This document shows, piece after piece, positions 1 to 5,775 of a DNA stretch of 12,568 nucleotides. The position numbers and the translations under genes were made by a program. Source of the DNA: an uncultured Lysobacterales bacterium (lineage in GTDB: Bacteria > Pseudomonadota > Gammaproteobacteria > Xanthomonadales > SZUA-36); contig CALKKN010000296.1 in NCBI GenBank assembly GCA_937995275.1, positions 1-12,568 of the forward strand, read 5' to 3'. The notes beneath the pieces were generated by a model. It made no database searches, had not been told where the DNA came from, and worked only from the letters and a program-made list of their open reading frames with translations. The first letter of the stretch is position 1. Every line of letters starts with the position of its first letter.

Positions 1-110
1 CTCCATCCTGATCAGCGAGGACATGGCGCCATGATAAAGCTTTGCCGGCGCGGACTCACCCCCTGTCTGCCGGCCATTCAGGGTGCCGCATGGCACGTCA
101 TTTCTGTACT

Positions 111-120
111 ATTTGCAAAT
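111..120. other. 10-bp palindrome ATTTGCAAAT upstream of the barrel gene
   Basis: This is a perfect self-complementary 10-mer in an AT-rich patch, 40 bases upstream of the likely -10 element of the barrel protein gene. The same 10 bases form the centre of the 24-bp palindrome between the Rrf2 regulator and narK (5623-5632). The flanks differ: CT and CG here, GG and CC there. The match is seen directly; a role as a weak or half-conserved binding site for the same regulator is inference. Confidence 0.35.
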
Positions 121-124
121 CGCC

Positions 125-142
125 TGCAGACTGCAGTCTGCA
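125..142. promoter_or_regulatory. 18-bp perfect palindrome, candidate operator
   Basis: The left half is TGCAGACTG and the right half is its exact reverse complement with no spacer. The right half covers the -35 position of the promoter proposed for the barrel protein gene, so a dimeric regulator bound here would be expected to hinder RNA polymerase. No regulator for it is encoded nearby. It contains two overlapping-type CTGCAG hexamers, which also makes it a restriction-site-like sequence, so symmetry by chance is not excluded. Confidence 0.4.
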
Positions 143-165
143 TCGGTTTGGATAGCGGCTATACT
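137..165 (+). promoter_or_regulatory. Likely sigma-70-type promoter of the barrel protein gene
   Basis: A good -10 hexamer TATACT lies at 160-165, 31 bases before the start codon. A weak -35 (TCTGCA, three of six matches to TTGACA) lies 17 bases upstream at 137-142. The weak -35 overlaps an 18-bp palindrome, which suggests control by a DNA-binding protein. Transcription would begin near 172 and give a leader of about 25 bases carrying a strong AAGGAG ribosome site. Confidence 0.45.
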
Positions 166-196
166 TCCGCCACGGCACTAACCAAGGAGAACGACA

Positions 197-988
197 ATGT
201 ACCGGCGAATTCTTGCATTGATTCTGCTCATGCCACTGACTGCCGCCGCGCAGGAGAGCAGCGGCGGTCCCCTGTTCATGAAAGATTTGCTGGGCGGGCG
301 CGAGTTCTTCGAACCCTGGGGCGTCGGCGTCGACTTTTACACCATGGACCAGGATTACAAGATCGAGCAGCTGGATTTCGTCCTGCCCGGCGTGGAAATT
401 GGCGACACGTCGTTGATCGACGTGACCAACGAACTCCAGCATTTCGACCTCAAGTTCGACGTCTGGCTGACCCCGTTCCTGAACGTGTTTGCGCTGGTGG
501 GCCGGGTCGATGCCGATACCTACGTCGACCTGAGCAGGGTGCCGGTCACCGGCCTGCCCGTCAGCCTGGGCGTCCTGCAAGTCGCCTACGACGGCACCGT
601 CTACGGCGGCGGCGTGAATCTGGCCTGGGGCACGGACCGCTGGTTCGTCGCCCTCAACAACACCTGGACAGACTCGAGCCTGGACGGCGACTTCGACTCG
701 AATGTCTCTGCCTTCACCTCGCAGCCCCGCGTTGGCCTGATCAGGGACAAGTGGACTTTCTGGGTGGGCGGCATGTACCTCGACACCGACGAGAAGCACA
801 GCGGCACGATCCAGTTGCCGATACCGGATCTGCCGCCGGTGCCGTTCAACGTCGAACTGGCCAGCATGGAATCCTGGAACTATGCCGTCGGCGTGGGCCA
901 CGTCTTCAGCCCACAGGCGACGCTGTACCTCGAAGTCGGATTCGGCGACCGCGACCACACACTGTTCAATTTCACCTACCGGTTCTGA
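197..988 (+). CDS. Exported outer-membrane beta-barrel protein, function unknown
   Basis: This 263-residue protein begins with a clear signal peptide (MYRRILALILLMPLTAAA, cleavage probably after residue 18). It continues as alternating polar and hydrophobic stretches rich in aromatic residues and ends in TYRF, the terminal phenylalanine expected for barrels inserted by the BAM complex. The length and pattern suit a small monomeric barrel of perhaps 10-12 strands. I do not recognise a named family, and it is not obviously OmpW or OmpA. The start is well supported by AAGGAG at 184-189, seven bases before the ATG. An exported protein gene follows after only seven bases, so the two are probably co-transcribed. 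The cargo, if it is a pore, cannot be told from the sequence. Barrel assignment is fairly secure; function is open. Confidence 0.85.
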   Translation: MYRRILALILLMPLTAAAQESSGGPLFMKDLLGGREFFEPWGVGVDFYTMDQDYKIEQLDFVLPGVEIGDTSLIDVTNELQHFDLKFDVWLTPFLNVFALVGRVDADTYVDLSRVPVTGLPVSLGVLQVAYDGTVYGGGVNLAWGTDRWFVALNNTWTDSSLDGDFDSNVSAFTSQPRVGLIRDKWTFWVGGMYLDTDEKHSGTIQLPIPDLPPVPFNVELASMESWNYAVGVGHVFSPQATLYLEVGFGDRDHTLFNFTYRF

Positions 989-995
989 CGGGCCG

Positions 996-1949
996 GTGAA
1001 CGCGCGGCCGGCATCCATCTGCCTGCTCGCCGCGTACCTGTGCCTGGCGCCGGGGCATTCCGGCGCCTACGAAAGCGACCAGTTTACGGACCGACTGGAG
1101 CCACTCGAAGACTCCACGGCGGTGCTCGATGCGCGCGTCAACGAATCGATCGCCGGCGTCGTCGAAAACTGGTGGGGCACGCGCAATGAGCGCCGCGTGG
1201 TGGAGGCCATCTATCACGATCTCGGCGGCCATCACTGGGTGGACCGGATCGAGCGGTGGGCGATGGAGTCCGACGCGGTCGACCGCACCGTGCCGGACCG
1301 CAAAGACACGATATACCAGGGCCACCCGATCTGGGCCACTCGTGTGGCCGGGCTGTTCGGCGTTTCGCCGACCATCAAGGTCAACGGGGTTCGCATCGGC
1401 TCGGACAAGCTCGGGCACTTCTTCTCGCAGGGGCGCAAGTTCTGGCGCCGCTACCAGAAGTCCGGTGACGAGATGAAGGCGGCTGAACGATCCGCCTACA
1501 CCGAGCGCGCCCTGTTCGGGCAAATGACCACGGGCTCCTATTCGAACGCCGACCTGGTCGCCAATTTCGAGGGTTACCGTTTTTACCGCAGCCTGTTCGA
1601 CGATGACATCGTACCCGGCAAACCCGCCGTCCTGGCGTGGGTCGGCGACCACTGGGAAATCCAGCGTGTATTCACGTTCGCCGACCATGTCAACGACTAC
1701 TGGGACGAAGCGTTGAACGTCAACCACTTCGATTCCCTGCTCTACCCCTACATGAGACAGCGGTTGCTGGGTTACTGCGATGATTACGGCGAATCGCCGA
1801 CCGACTACAGCATCGCCGGGGAAACGTCACTGGCGGACCGTTACGGTCACCTGCAACTGCGCGATACCACGGAATTGCAGCTCGGCAACCTGTGCTCCGC
1901 CGAGGGCCCGGGCGTCGTGGCTACGGAGGTGGCGGCGGAGCCGCGCTGA
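996..1949 (+). CDS. Exported protein of unknown function
   Basis: The frame is open from further upstream, but the best start is the GTG at 996, seven bases after the stop of the barrel gene. It gives a 317-residue protein beginning with a signal peptide (hydrophobic ICLLAAYLCLAPG, cleavage probably after GHSGA near residue 24). Earlier starts would run through the barrel gene and place the hydrophobic stretch internally. No convincing Shine-Dalgarno site precedes the GTG, so translational coupling to the barrel gene is likely. The mature part is soluble and rich in charged and aromatic residues, with a striking segment GSDKLGHFFSQGRKFW near residues 134-149 and an R-F-Y-R segment about 60 residues later. 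I do not recognise a characterised family. Tight linkage suggests it acts with the barrel in the periplasm. Its last 29 bases overlap the convergent hydrolase gene. Confidence 0.8.
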   Translation: MNARPASICLLAAYLCLAPGHSGAYESDQFTDRLEPLEDSTAVLDARVNESIAGVVENWWGTRNERRVVEAIYHDLGGHHWVDRIERWAMESDAVDRTVPDRKDTIYQGHPIWATRVAGLFGVSPTIKVNGVRIGSDKLGHFFSQGRKFWRRYQKSGDEMKAAERSAYTERALFGQMTTGSYSNADLVANFEGYRFYRSLFDDDIVPGKPAVLAWVGDHWEIQRVFTFADHVNDYWDEALNVNHFDSLLYPYMRQRLLGYCDDYGESPTDYSIAGETSLADRYGHLQLRDTTELQLGNLCSAEGPGVVATEVAAEPR

Positions 1950-2751
1950 AGCGCATCTTTTCCATCGGCTGCTCGAGTATCACGACCCCGGGATAGGCCT
2001 CCGCCATGTATGCCCTGACTTCTTCCATCTCGCCGGGCGGTATGTGCACGGCAATTTTCACGGGTGCGTCGAGGTAGCCCTCGATGACACCGGCGCCCGG
2101 CCCCGGCTGGAAAAACCAGAACGGGATCAGCGCCACGTCCAGCCGCTGTTCAGCCAGCCCCGCGCGCTCGAAGTCCGCCGGGTCCATGGCCGCGTCGCCG
2201 ATATGCAGGACGTTCATGCCGCCGATCTCGACCAGGTGGCCGTAATTCTGAATGCGGGCGTACTTGCGCGTGCCGTGGCTCAGCGGGAAAACGGTCACGC
2301 GGACCTCGGACTCCTCGATGACATGGGGTGCGCCGTACCGGGGATCGATCTCGCTGATACGGGGACTGGTCGTGACGAAATCCCGGCACTTCTCGCGCAT
2401 CAGGCCCAGCACCTGGGCCGATGATTCCAGCCGGGTCCGATCACTGGCCTGCATGAATGCACACGCGAAGCGCGGCTGGTTGTGGTCGTGATGGCGGTGA
2501 CTGACCAGGGCCAGGTCAATTTCCGCGAAGTCCCCGCCGGCCGCCTCGAACCGGGGAATGGCCGTCGCGGGCAGCCCCCCGTAGACGGAATAGGGCTCCA
2601 CCACCATGCCGTCGATCATGATGCGCGTCTGTCCGCCCTCGATGATGACCCCCTCGTTGGCCAGTTGCGTGATGGTGATGTCCGCCAGCAGCGGCCCGCA
2701 CAGCAGACACCCCAACACCGCTTCAGCGAGTGCGCGACTTTTCCACCACAT
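1921..2751 (-). CDS. Exported metallo-beta-lactamase-fold hydrolase (UlaG-like)
   Basis: This 276-residue protein has the metal-binding signature HRHHDH at residues 85-90, a further histidine at 159 (LSHG), aspartate at 186 (IGDAAMD) and histidine at 236 (VHIPP). That order matches the metallo-beta-lactamase fold, closest in style to the UlaG-like metal-dependent hydrolases; two metal ions, usually zinc or manganese, would be bound. The ATG at 2751 was chosen because GGAG lies nine bases upstream and because it yields an N-terminal signal peptide (MWWKSRALAEAVLGCLLCGP, cleavage probably after LLA at 23). The frame stays open further upstream into the acetyltransferase gene, but that part encodes only out-of-frame shadow. 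It ends in five prolines encoded in the overlap with the convergent gene. The substrate is unknown; the signal peptide places it in the periplasm, unlike cytoplasmic UlaG. Confidence 0.85.
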   Translation of the reverse strand: MWWKSRALAEAVLGCLLCGPLLADITITQLANEGVIIEGGQTRIMIDGMVVEPYSVYGGLPATAIPRFEAAGGDFAEIDLALVSHRHHDHNQPRFACAFMQASDRTRLESSAQVLGLMREKCRDFVTTSPRISEIDPRYGAPHVIEESEVRVTVFPLSHGTRKYARIQNYGHLVEIGGMNVLHIGDAAMDPADFERAGLAEQRLDVALIPFWFFQPGPGAGVIEGYLDAPVKIAVHIPPGEMEEVRAYMAEAYPGVVILEQPMEKMRFSAAPPPPP

Positions 2752-3274
2752 ACCGAATGACTCCATGCTCGGAACCGGGGCCGCGGAACACAAACCCGTT
2801 TTTTTCCATGACGCGGATCGATTGCCGCAGGTGAGGCAGGGTTTCCGCAACGACTTCGGCCACGTTCTGATGGCTGAACGCCCAGGCGACCAGCCGTTCC
2901 ACCGCCTCGGTCGCATAACCCTGGACGCGGTACGGGGGCAGGACAGAATAGCCGATTTCGACCGAACCGGCCGGGTCGGGCTTGCCCTTGAATCCGCAGA
3001 TTCCGATCACCCGGGGCGGGTCATGTTTTTTCGTCAGCAGGTACCACACCGACCAGCCATGCTCCGACGGGTCCTGCAACAGGTCGAGCGCCAGCCGCAT
3101 GGAGGTGCTCTCGTAAAGCTCGGGCGGCCACTCCTCGGGAACGTTCGCGCCGAGGGCCGCGGCCAGGTGCCTGCGGCCGGTAAGGTCCGCGCGCACGAGA
3201 TCCGCCGTCCCCGCCACCAGGGTCAGCCGGCGCGACTCGAGGAACCGCAGGGGGTGGCGCGGCCGCCGCTTCAT
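2723..3274 (-). CDS. GNAT-family N-acetyltransferase (RimJ/RimL-like)
   Basis: This 183-residue protein fits the RimJ/RimL-like branch of GNAT acetyltransferases, which move an acetyl group from acetyl-CoA to an amine. It opens with ESRRLTLVAGTADLV, a typical first strand and helix of this branch. It carries the acetyl-CoA pyrophosphate-binding loop YRVQGYATEA at residues 115-124 after the strand VEIGYSVLP. The C-terminal RVMEKNGFVFRG (154-165) is the usual N-x-x-S-x-x-x-x-E-K-x-G-F type ending. The ATG at 3274 overlaps the kdkA stop as ATGA, and GGAA lies five bases upstream, which suggests translational coupling. A longer in-frame start 45 bases upstream would extend into kdkA and is less likely. 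Its end overlaps the start of the hydrolase gene by 29 bases. The acceptor is unknown; context with an LPS kinase gives no firm clue. Confidence 0.88.
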   Translation of the reverse strand: MKRRPRHPLRFLESRRLTLVAGTADLVRADLTGRRHLAAALGANVPEEWPPELYESTSMRLALDLLQDPSEHGWSVWYLLTKKHDPPRVIGICGFKGKPDPAGSVEIGYSVLPPYRVQGYATEAVERLVAWAFSHQNVAEVVAETLPHLRQSIRVMEKNGFVFRGPGSEHGVIRYVVEKSRTR

Positions 3275-3993
3275 CCAAGTTCCGCGCTGGTGCCGTAACC
3301 CGCCAGCAGATCGCTCCAACAGCGTTCGAGCCGTTGGTCCGCCGCCGGCCAGAACTTCACCAGTGAGCGTTTCAGGCGCATCAGGTTGCCCGCGAAGGCC
3401 CTGGCGTTCCCGGCGGCGAGGCGGGCCCGGTCGAAGTCGACCAGGTAAACGGAATCTCCCGGCCCCAGCAGAATATTGCGTGCGTTCAGATCAGCATGCA
3501 CCACCCCCGCGTCGTGAAACCGGCGAATCACCCGCCCGGTGCGGCGCCAGAGGGCCGCATCACCGGCGCATTCGGGGAGTTCGTCGGCCAGCGGAGCGAC
3601 CTCCGGAATGCGGCGTGTCATCAGCCAGCCCCCGTAGAACAGGCCAGTGCGTTCGCACAGAGCGGCCAATGGCTCAGGGACCGGCAGACCGCGGTCTGTC
3701 AGGGCCGCGAGCATACGAAACTCCGCCACCGGGCGGGAACGTTCATAGCCGGTGAACACATAGCGGTCACGGCTGATGCGCGCCGGCCACCCACCACGCA
3801 GATACTGCCGCAATACAGCCGCGCCGAACGGCGTATCCAGCAGCAGCGCGCTGCCGCGCCCCGGGGCCTGCCCGGCGACCGCGCCAACCCGCTGCCAATA
3901 TCCGGGGTCGAACAGTTCGGGGCCTGGCTGCTGAACGCGATCGGCATCATATACAATGACCAGGGATCCTTGCTTGTGGCTGCGGGCTTTCAC
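3271..3993 (-). CDS. kdkA: 3-deoxy-D-manno-octulosonic acid (Kdo) kinase
   Basis: KdkA phosphorylates the Kdo sugar of the LPS inner core at O-4 on the cytoplasmic face of the inner membrane, using ATP. The 240-residue length is normal for the family. Family marks seen here are GRGSALLL (45-52), LRQYLRGGWPARISRDRYVF (61-80), the catalytic loop HADLNARNILL (166-176, with H166, D168 and N173) and the metal-binding YLVDFDRAR (183-191, D186). The ending NLMRLKRSLVKF is also typical. In Haemophilus-type LPS a phosphorylated single Kdo is the base for later heptose addition, which suits the divergent heptosyltransferase gene. The start is a GTG with no ribosome site and only about two bases from the predicted transcript start, so initiation may be leaderless or slightly further in. 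It is the first gene of a three-gene overlapping unit. Confidence 0.92.
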   Translation of the reverse strand: MKARSHKQGSLVIVYDADRVQQPGPELFDPGYWQRVGAVAGQAPGRGSALLLDTPFGAAVLRQYLRGGWPARISRDRYVFTGYERSRPVAEFRMLAALTDRGLPVPEPLAALCERTGLFYGGWLMTRRIPEVAPLADELPECAGDAALWRRTGRVIRRFHDAGVVHADLNARNILLGPGDSVYLVDFDRARLAAGNARAFAGNLMRLKRSLVKFWPAADQRLERCWSDLLAGYGTSAELG

Positions 3994-4001
3994 TCGCGGC
4001 T

Positions 4002-4030
4002 ATTGTGCTTTTGCCCTTTATGGACGTCAA
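4002..4030 (-). promoter_or_regulatory. Likely kdkA promoter
   Basis: Read on the minus strand, TTGACG (4030-4025) and CACAAT (4007-4002) are separated by exactly 17 bases, with five and four matches to the sigma-70 consensus. Transcription would begin near 3995, only a couple of bases before the GTG proposed for kdkA. This would drive kdkA, the acetyltransferase and the hydrolase together. The element lies just before, and would compete with, the start region of the divergent heptosyltransferase gene. Confidence 0.5.
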
Positions 4031-4051
4031 TGCGACGCTGGCCCGGCAGGT

Positions 4052-5110
4052 ATGAGTGCACTGCCCCTCGAACACCAACCCGAGTCCATCTGCATCCTCA
4101 GGCTGTCGGCCCTGGGCGATGCCACGCACACGCTGCCGGTCGTGCGCGCCATCCAGCAACACTGGCCCGATACGGCGCTGACCTGGATTATCGGCAAGCT
4201 GGAGCGGCGCCTGGTCGACGGGTTGCAGAACGTCGAGTTCATCGTCTTCGACAAGCGCGGCGGCTGGCGGGAGGTCGCCCGGCTGCGCGAGGCGCTCCGC
4301 GGGCGACACTTCGACGTTCTGCTGCACATGCAGGTCGCCGCTCGCGCCAATCTGCTCAGCCGCCTGGTGCGGGCGCCGGTCCGGCTCGGCTGGGACCAGG
4401 GGCGATCGCGGGATTTCCATACCTGGTTCACAACCGACCAGGTGGCGGCGGTGCCGTTCCAGCACCAGGTGCAGGGTTTTCTCGAGTTCCCCCGGACCCT
4501 GGGCATCGCCGTCGACAGCCCGCGCTGGGACCTGCCCGTCTCCGGGGAGGCGGAGGCCTGGGCCCTCGAACAGTTGCCGGCGGACGGGCCCGTGCTGTTG
4601 ATCAGCCCCTGTTCCAGCCACGCGCTGCGCAATTGGCGGGCGGAACATTACGCCGCCGTCGCCGATCATGCCGGCCGTACCCTTGGCATGACCGTGGTGC
4701 TGTCCGGCGGGCCCAGCCAACTGGAACGGGATACGGGTCAGGAAATCGGGTCCCAAATGTCGGCGCCCTGCCTGAACCTGATCGGCAAGGACACGCTGGA
4801 ACAATCGAAGGCCCTGCTGCAGCGGGCCAGCGTGGTGCTGACGCCCGATTCGGGCCCGGCCCACATCGCTTCGGCCCTGGGCACGCCGGTTATCGGCCTC
4901 TATGCGGCGACCTGGTCACGACGTTCGGGGCCCTACAACAGCCTCGACCTCTGCGTGGACCGCTACGAGGAAGCGGCGCGCAAGTACCGGGGCAAGGAAG
5001 CGACCGAGCTGCGTTGGGGGCACCGGATCGAAGAGTCCGGGGTCATGGACCTGATCCCTTTGCAGGACGTCACAGGGCGACTGGACGCCTTGGCGGAAAC
5101 CCTGGCCTGA
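4052..5110 (+). CDS. GT9-family LPS heptosyltransferase
   Basis: This 352-residue protein is a GT9 glycosyltransferase, the family of WaaC, WaaF and WaaQ that adds L-glycero-D-manno-heptose from ADP-heptose to the LPS inner core at the cytoplasmic side. The N-terminal strand ICILRLSALGDATHTLP (13-29) is the acceptor-side signature with the catalytic-type GD pair. The second half contains LLISPCSSHALRNWRAEHYA and the nucleotide-sugar motif TPDSGPAHIASALGTPVIGLY (D266, H271). I chose the ATG at 4052 because the conserved strand begins 12 residues later; the upstream in-frame ATG at 3956 would run through kdkA's start and add unrelated residues. Which heptose position it serves (I, II or a later one) cannot be decided. 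It is divergent from kdkA with a 58-base gap and convergent with the Rrf2 gene. Confidence 0.92.
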   Translation: MSALPLEHQPESICILRLSALGDATHTLPVVRAIQQHWPDTALTWIIGKLERRLVDGLQNVEFIVFDKRGGWREVARLREALRGRHFDVLLHMQVAARANLLSRLVRAPVRLGWDQGRSRDFHTWFTTDQVAAVPFQHQVQGFLEFPRTLGIAVDSPRWDLPVSGEAEAWALEQLPADGPVLLISPCSSHALRNWRAEHYAAVADHAGRTLGMTVVLSGGPSQLERDTGQEIGSQMSAPCLNLIGKDTLEQSKALLQRASVVLTPDSGPAHIASALGTPVIGLYAATWSRRSGPYNSLDLCVDRYEEAARKYRGKEATELRWGHRIEESGVMDLIPLQDVTGRLDALAETLA

Positions 5111-5173
5111 TGCTCCTCTAAACCCCTCCTCAATCGCGCCTTCAGCCCAGGGCCGGAGTCCGTTACACGACGT

Positions 5174-5569
5174 TCAATCGGAATCCGCCAGGCTGTGCGA
5201 CCTGGCCCAGTGTTCGATCTGTTCCTTGAGGACCGCCCATTCGAAGTGCAGCGGACAGGGGTTCTGGGCATTGCAGTTTCCCAGGCCAAACAGGCAGTGA
5301 TCCGTCTCCGGTTGGAAGTCGACCGCCCTGAGGACATCGATAAACCGGATTTCGGATGCCGGCCGCGAGAGCATGAAACCGCCATTATGGCCCTTTTGTG
5401 CATCGAGAAGTCCGCTGGTGCTCAAGGCACGCATGATCTTCGAGAGAAACGCAGGGGGAACATCGGTCGCCTTTGCGAGATCCCGTGCACGCACCCGTTC
5501 GTCGGGCTTGGTGCGGGCGAGGTAAGTCATCGCGCGAAGGGCGTATTCGGCGGGTCGGCTGAGGTACAT
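5174..5569 (-). CDS. Rrf2-family transcription regulator, likely iron-sulfur sensor
   Basis: This 131-residue protein is a typical Rrf2 regulator of the IscR/NsrR kind. It begins MYLSRPAEYALRAMTYLA, the family's first helix. A winged helix-turn-helix follows, with recognition helix near PPAFLSKIMRALS (38-50) and wing KGHNGGFMLSRP (59-70). A cysteine-bearing loop holds C92, C99 and C105. Three cysteines in this place bind an iron-sulfur cluster in IscR and NsrR, so sensing of nitric oxide, redox state or iron-sulfur status is plausible. It diverges from narK with a 206-base gap containing a 24-bp perfect palindrome, so it probably represses or switches the nitrate operon and perhaps itself. 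No clear Shine-Dalgarno site precedes the ATG; a TAAAAT box (5581-5576, minus strand) lies so close that a leaderless transcript is possible. NsrR, IscR or an unnamed nitrate regulator cannot be told apart here. Confidence 0.9.
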   Translation of the reverse strand: MYLSRPAEYALRAMTYLARTKPDERVRARDLAKATDVPPAFLSKIMRALSTSGLLDAQKGHNGGFMLSRPASEIRFIDVLRAVDFQPETDHCLFGLGNCNAQNPCPLHFEWAVLKEQIEHWARSHSLADSD

Positions 5570-5615
5570 CCGGTCATTTTACAGCCCCCGACGGGCGCGT
5601 CCAGCCGCTGGCATT

Positions 5616-5639
5616 TCAATGGATTTGCAAATCCATTGA
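5616..5639. promoter_or_regulatory. 24-bp perfect palindrome, candidate Rrf2 operator
   Basis: The left half TCAATGGATTTG is followed directly by its exact reverse complement, with no mismatch across 24 bases. It sits in an AT-rich patch of the 206-base divergent gap between the Rrf2 gene and narK, 47 bases from the former's start codon and 137 from the latter's. Its right end shares bases with a TTGACA hexamer (5636-5641) facing narK. Rrf2 proteins bind as dimers to palindromes of about this length, so it is the obvious binding site. That it is an operator, and for this protein, is inference. The sequence does not match the E. coli NsrR or IscR consensus that I know, nor an FNR box (TTGAT-N4-ATCAA). 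Confidence 0.7.
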
Positions 5640-5664
5640 CATAGTTCTAACGTGTTCTTGTTAA
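5636..5664 (+). promoter_or_regulatory. Likely promoter of the narK-narK-narG operon
   Basis: A perfect -35 hexamer TTGACA lies at 5636-5641, overlapping the right end of the 24-bp palindrome. The best -10 at 17-base spacing is TGTTAA (5659-5664), only three of six matches, so an activator or a different sigma preference may be needed. The leader to the narK ATG would be about 105 bases. No FNR box and no obvious paired NarL heptamers were seen in 5570-5775. Confidence 0.45.
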
Positions 5665-5775
5665 CCTGGCTGGTCCCGGATACTTGCGGCCTTACAGGCG
5701 ACGCTGGGCGGCGGGCCGGCTCACCGATCGCAATCCCTGCCATGGGTGGGCAAACGAAGACAAGCGGTAACAGAG

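Noticed and set aside
2..34. Possible C-terminal tail of an upstream gene ending in SEDMAP and a TGA at 32-34
   Set aside because: Only ten codons are in the window, too few to show coding character; it is plausible but cannot be supported.
41..97. GCCGGC repeats near 43 and 69 as a transcription terminator
   Set aside because: Each is self-complementary, the loop would be about 20 bases, and no T-run follows.
31..999. Plus-strand open frame overlapping the barrel gene in another frame
   Set aside because: Arg- and Pro-rich product without signal peptide or domain; the barrel frame has a strong ribosome site and signal peptide.
3931..3957. Weak promoter for the heptosyltransferase (CTGAAC and TACAAT)
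   Set aside because: The -10 is good but the -35 has only three matches at a 15-base spacing, and it lies inside kdkA; not strong enough to annotate.
3496..5121. Long plus-strand open frame across kdkA and the heptosyltransferase
   Set aside because: It runs antisense to kdkA and in the wrong frame through the GT9 gene, is rich in Arg, Pro, Ala and Gly, and shows no motif.
5616..5639. Reading of the 24-bp palindrome as an FNR box
   Set aside because: It contains TCAAT and ATTGA in the outward order at its ends, not TTGAT-N4-ATCAA, and the spacing does not fit.
5746..5775. GTG at 5746 as an earlier start of the fused narK
   Set aside because: It has no ribosome site, while the ATG at 5776 has GGTAA at suitable spacing and gives a normal short cytoplasmic N-terminus.
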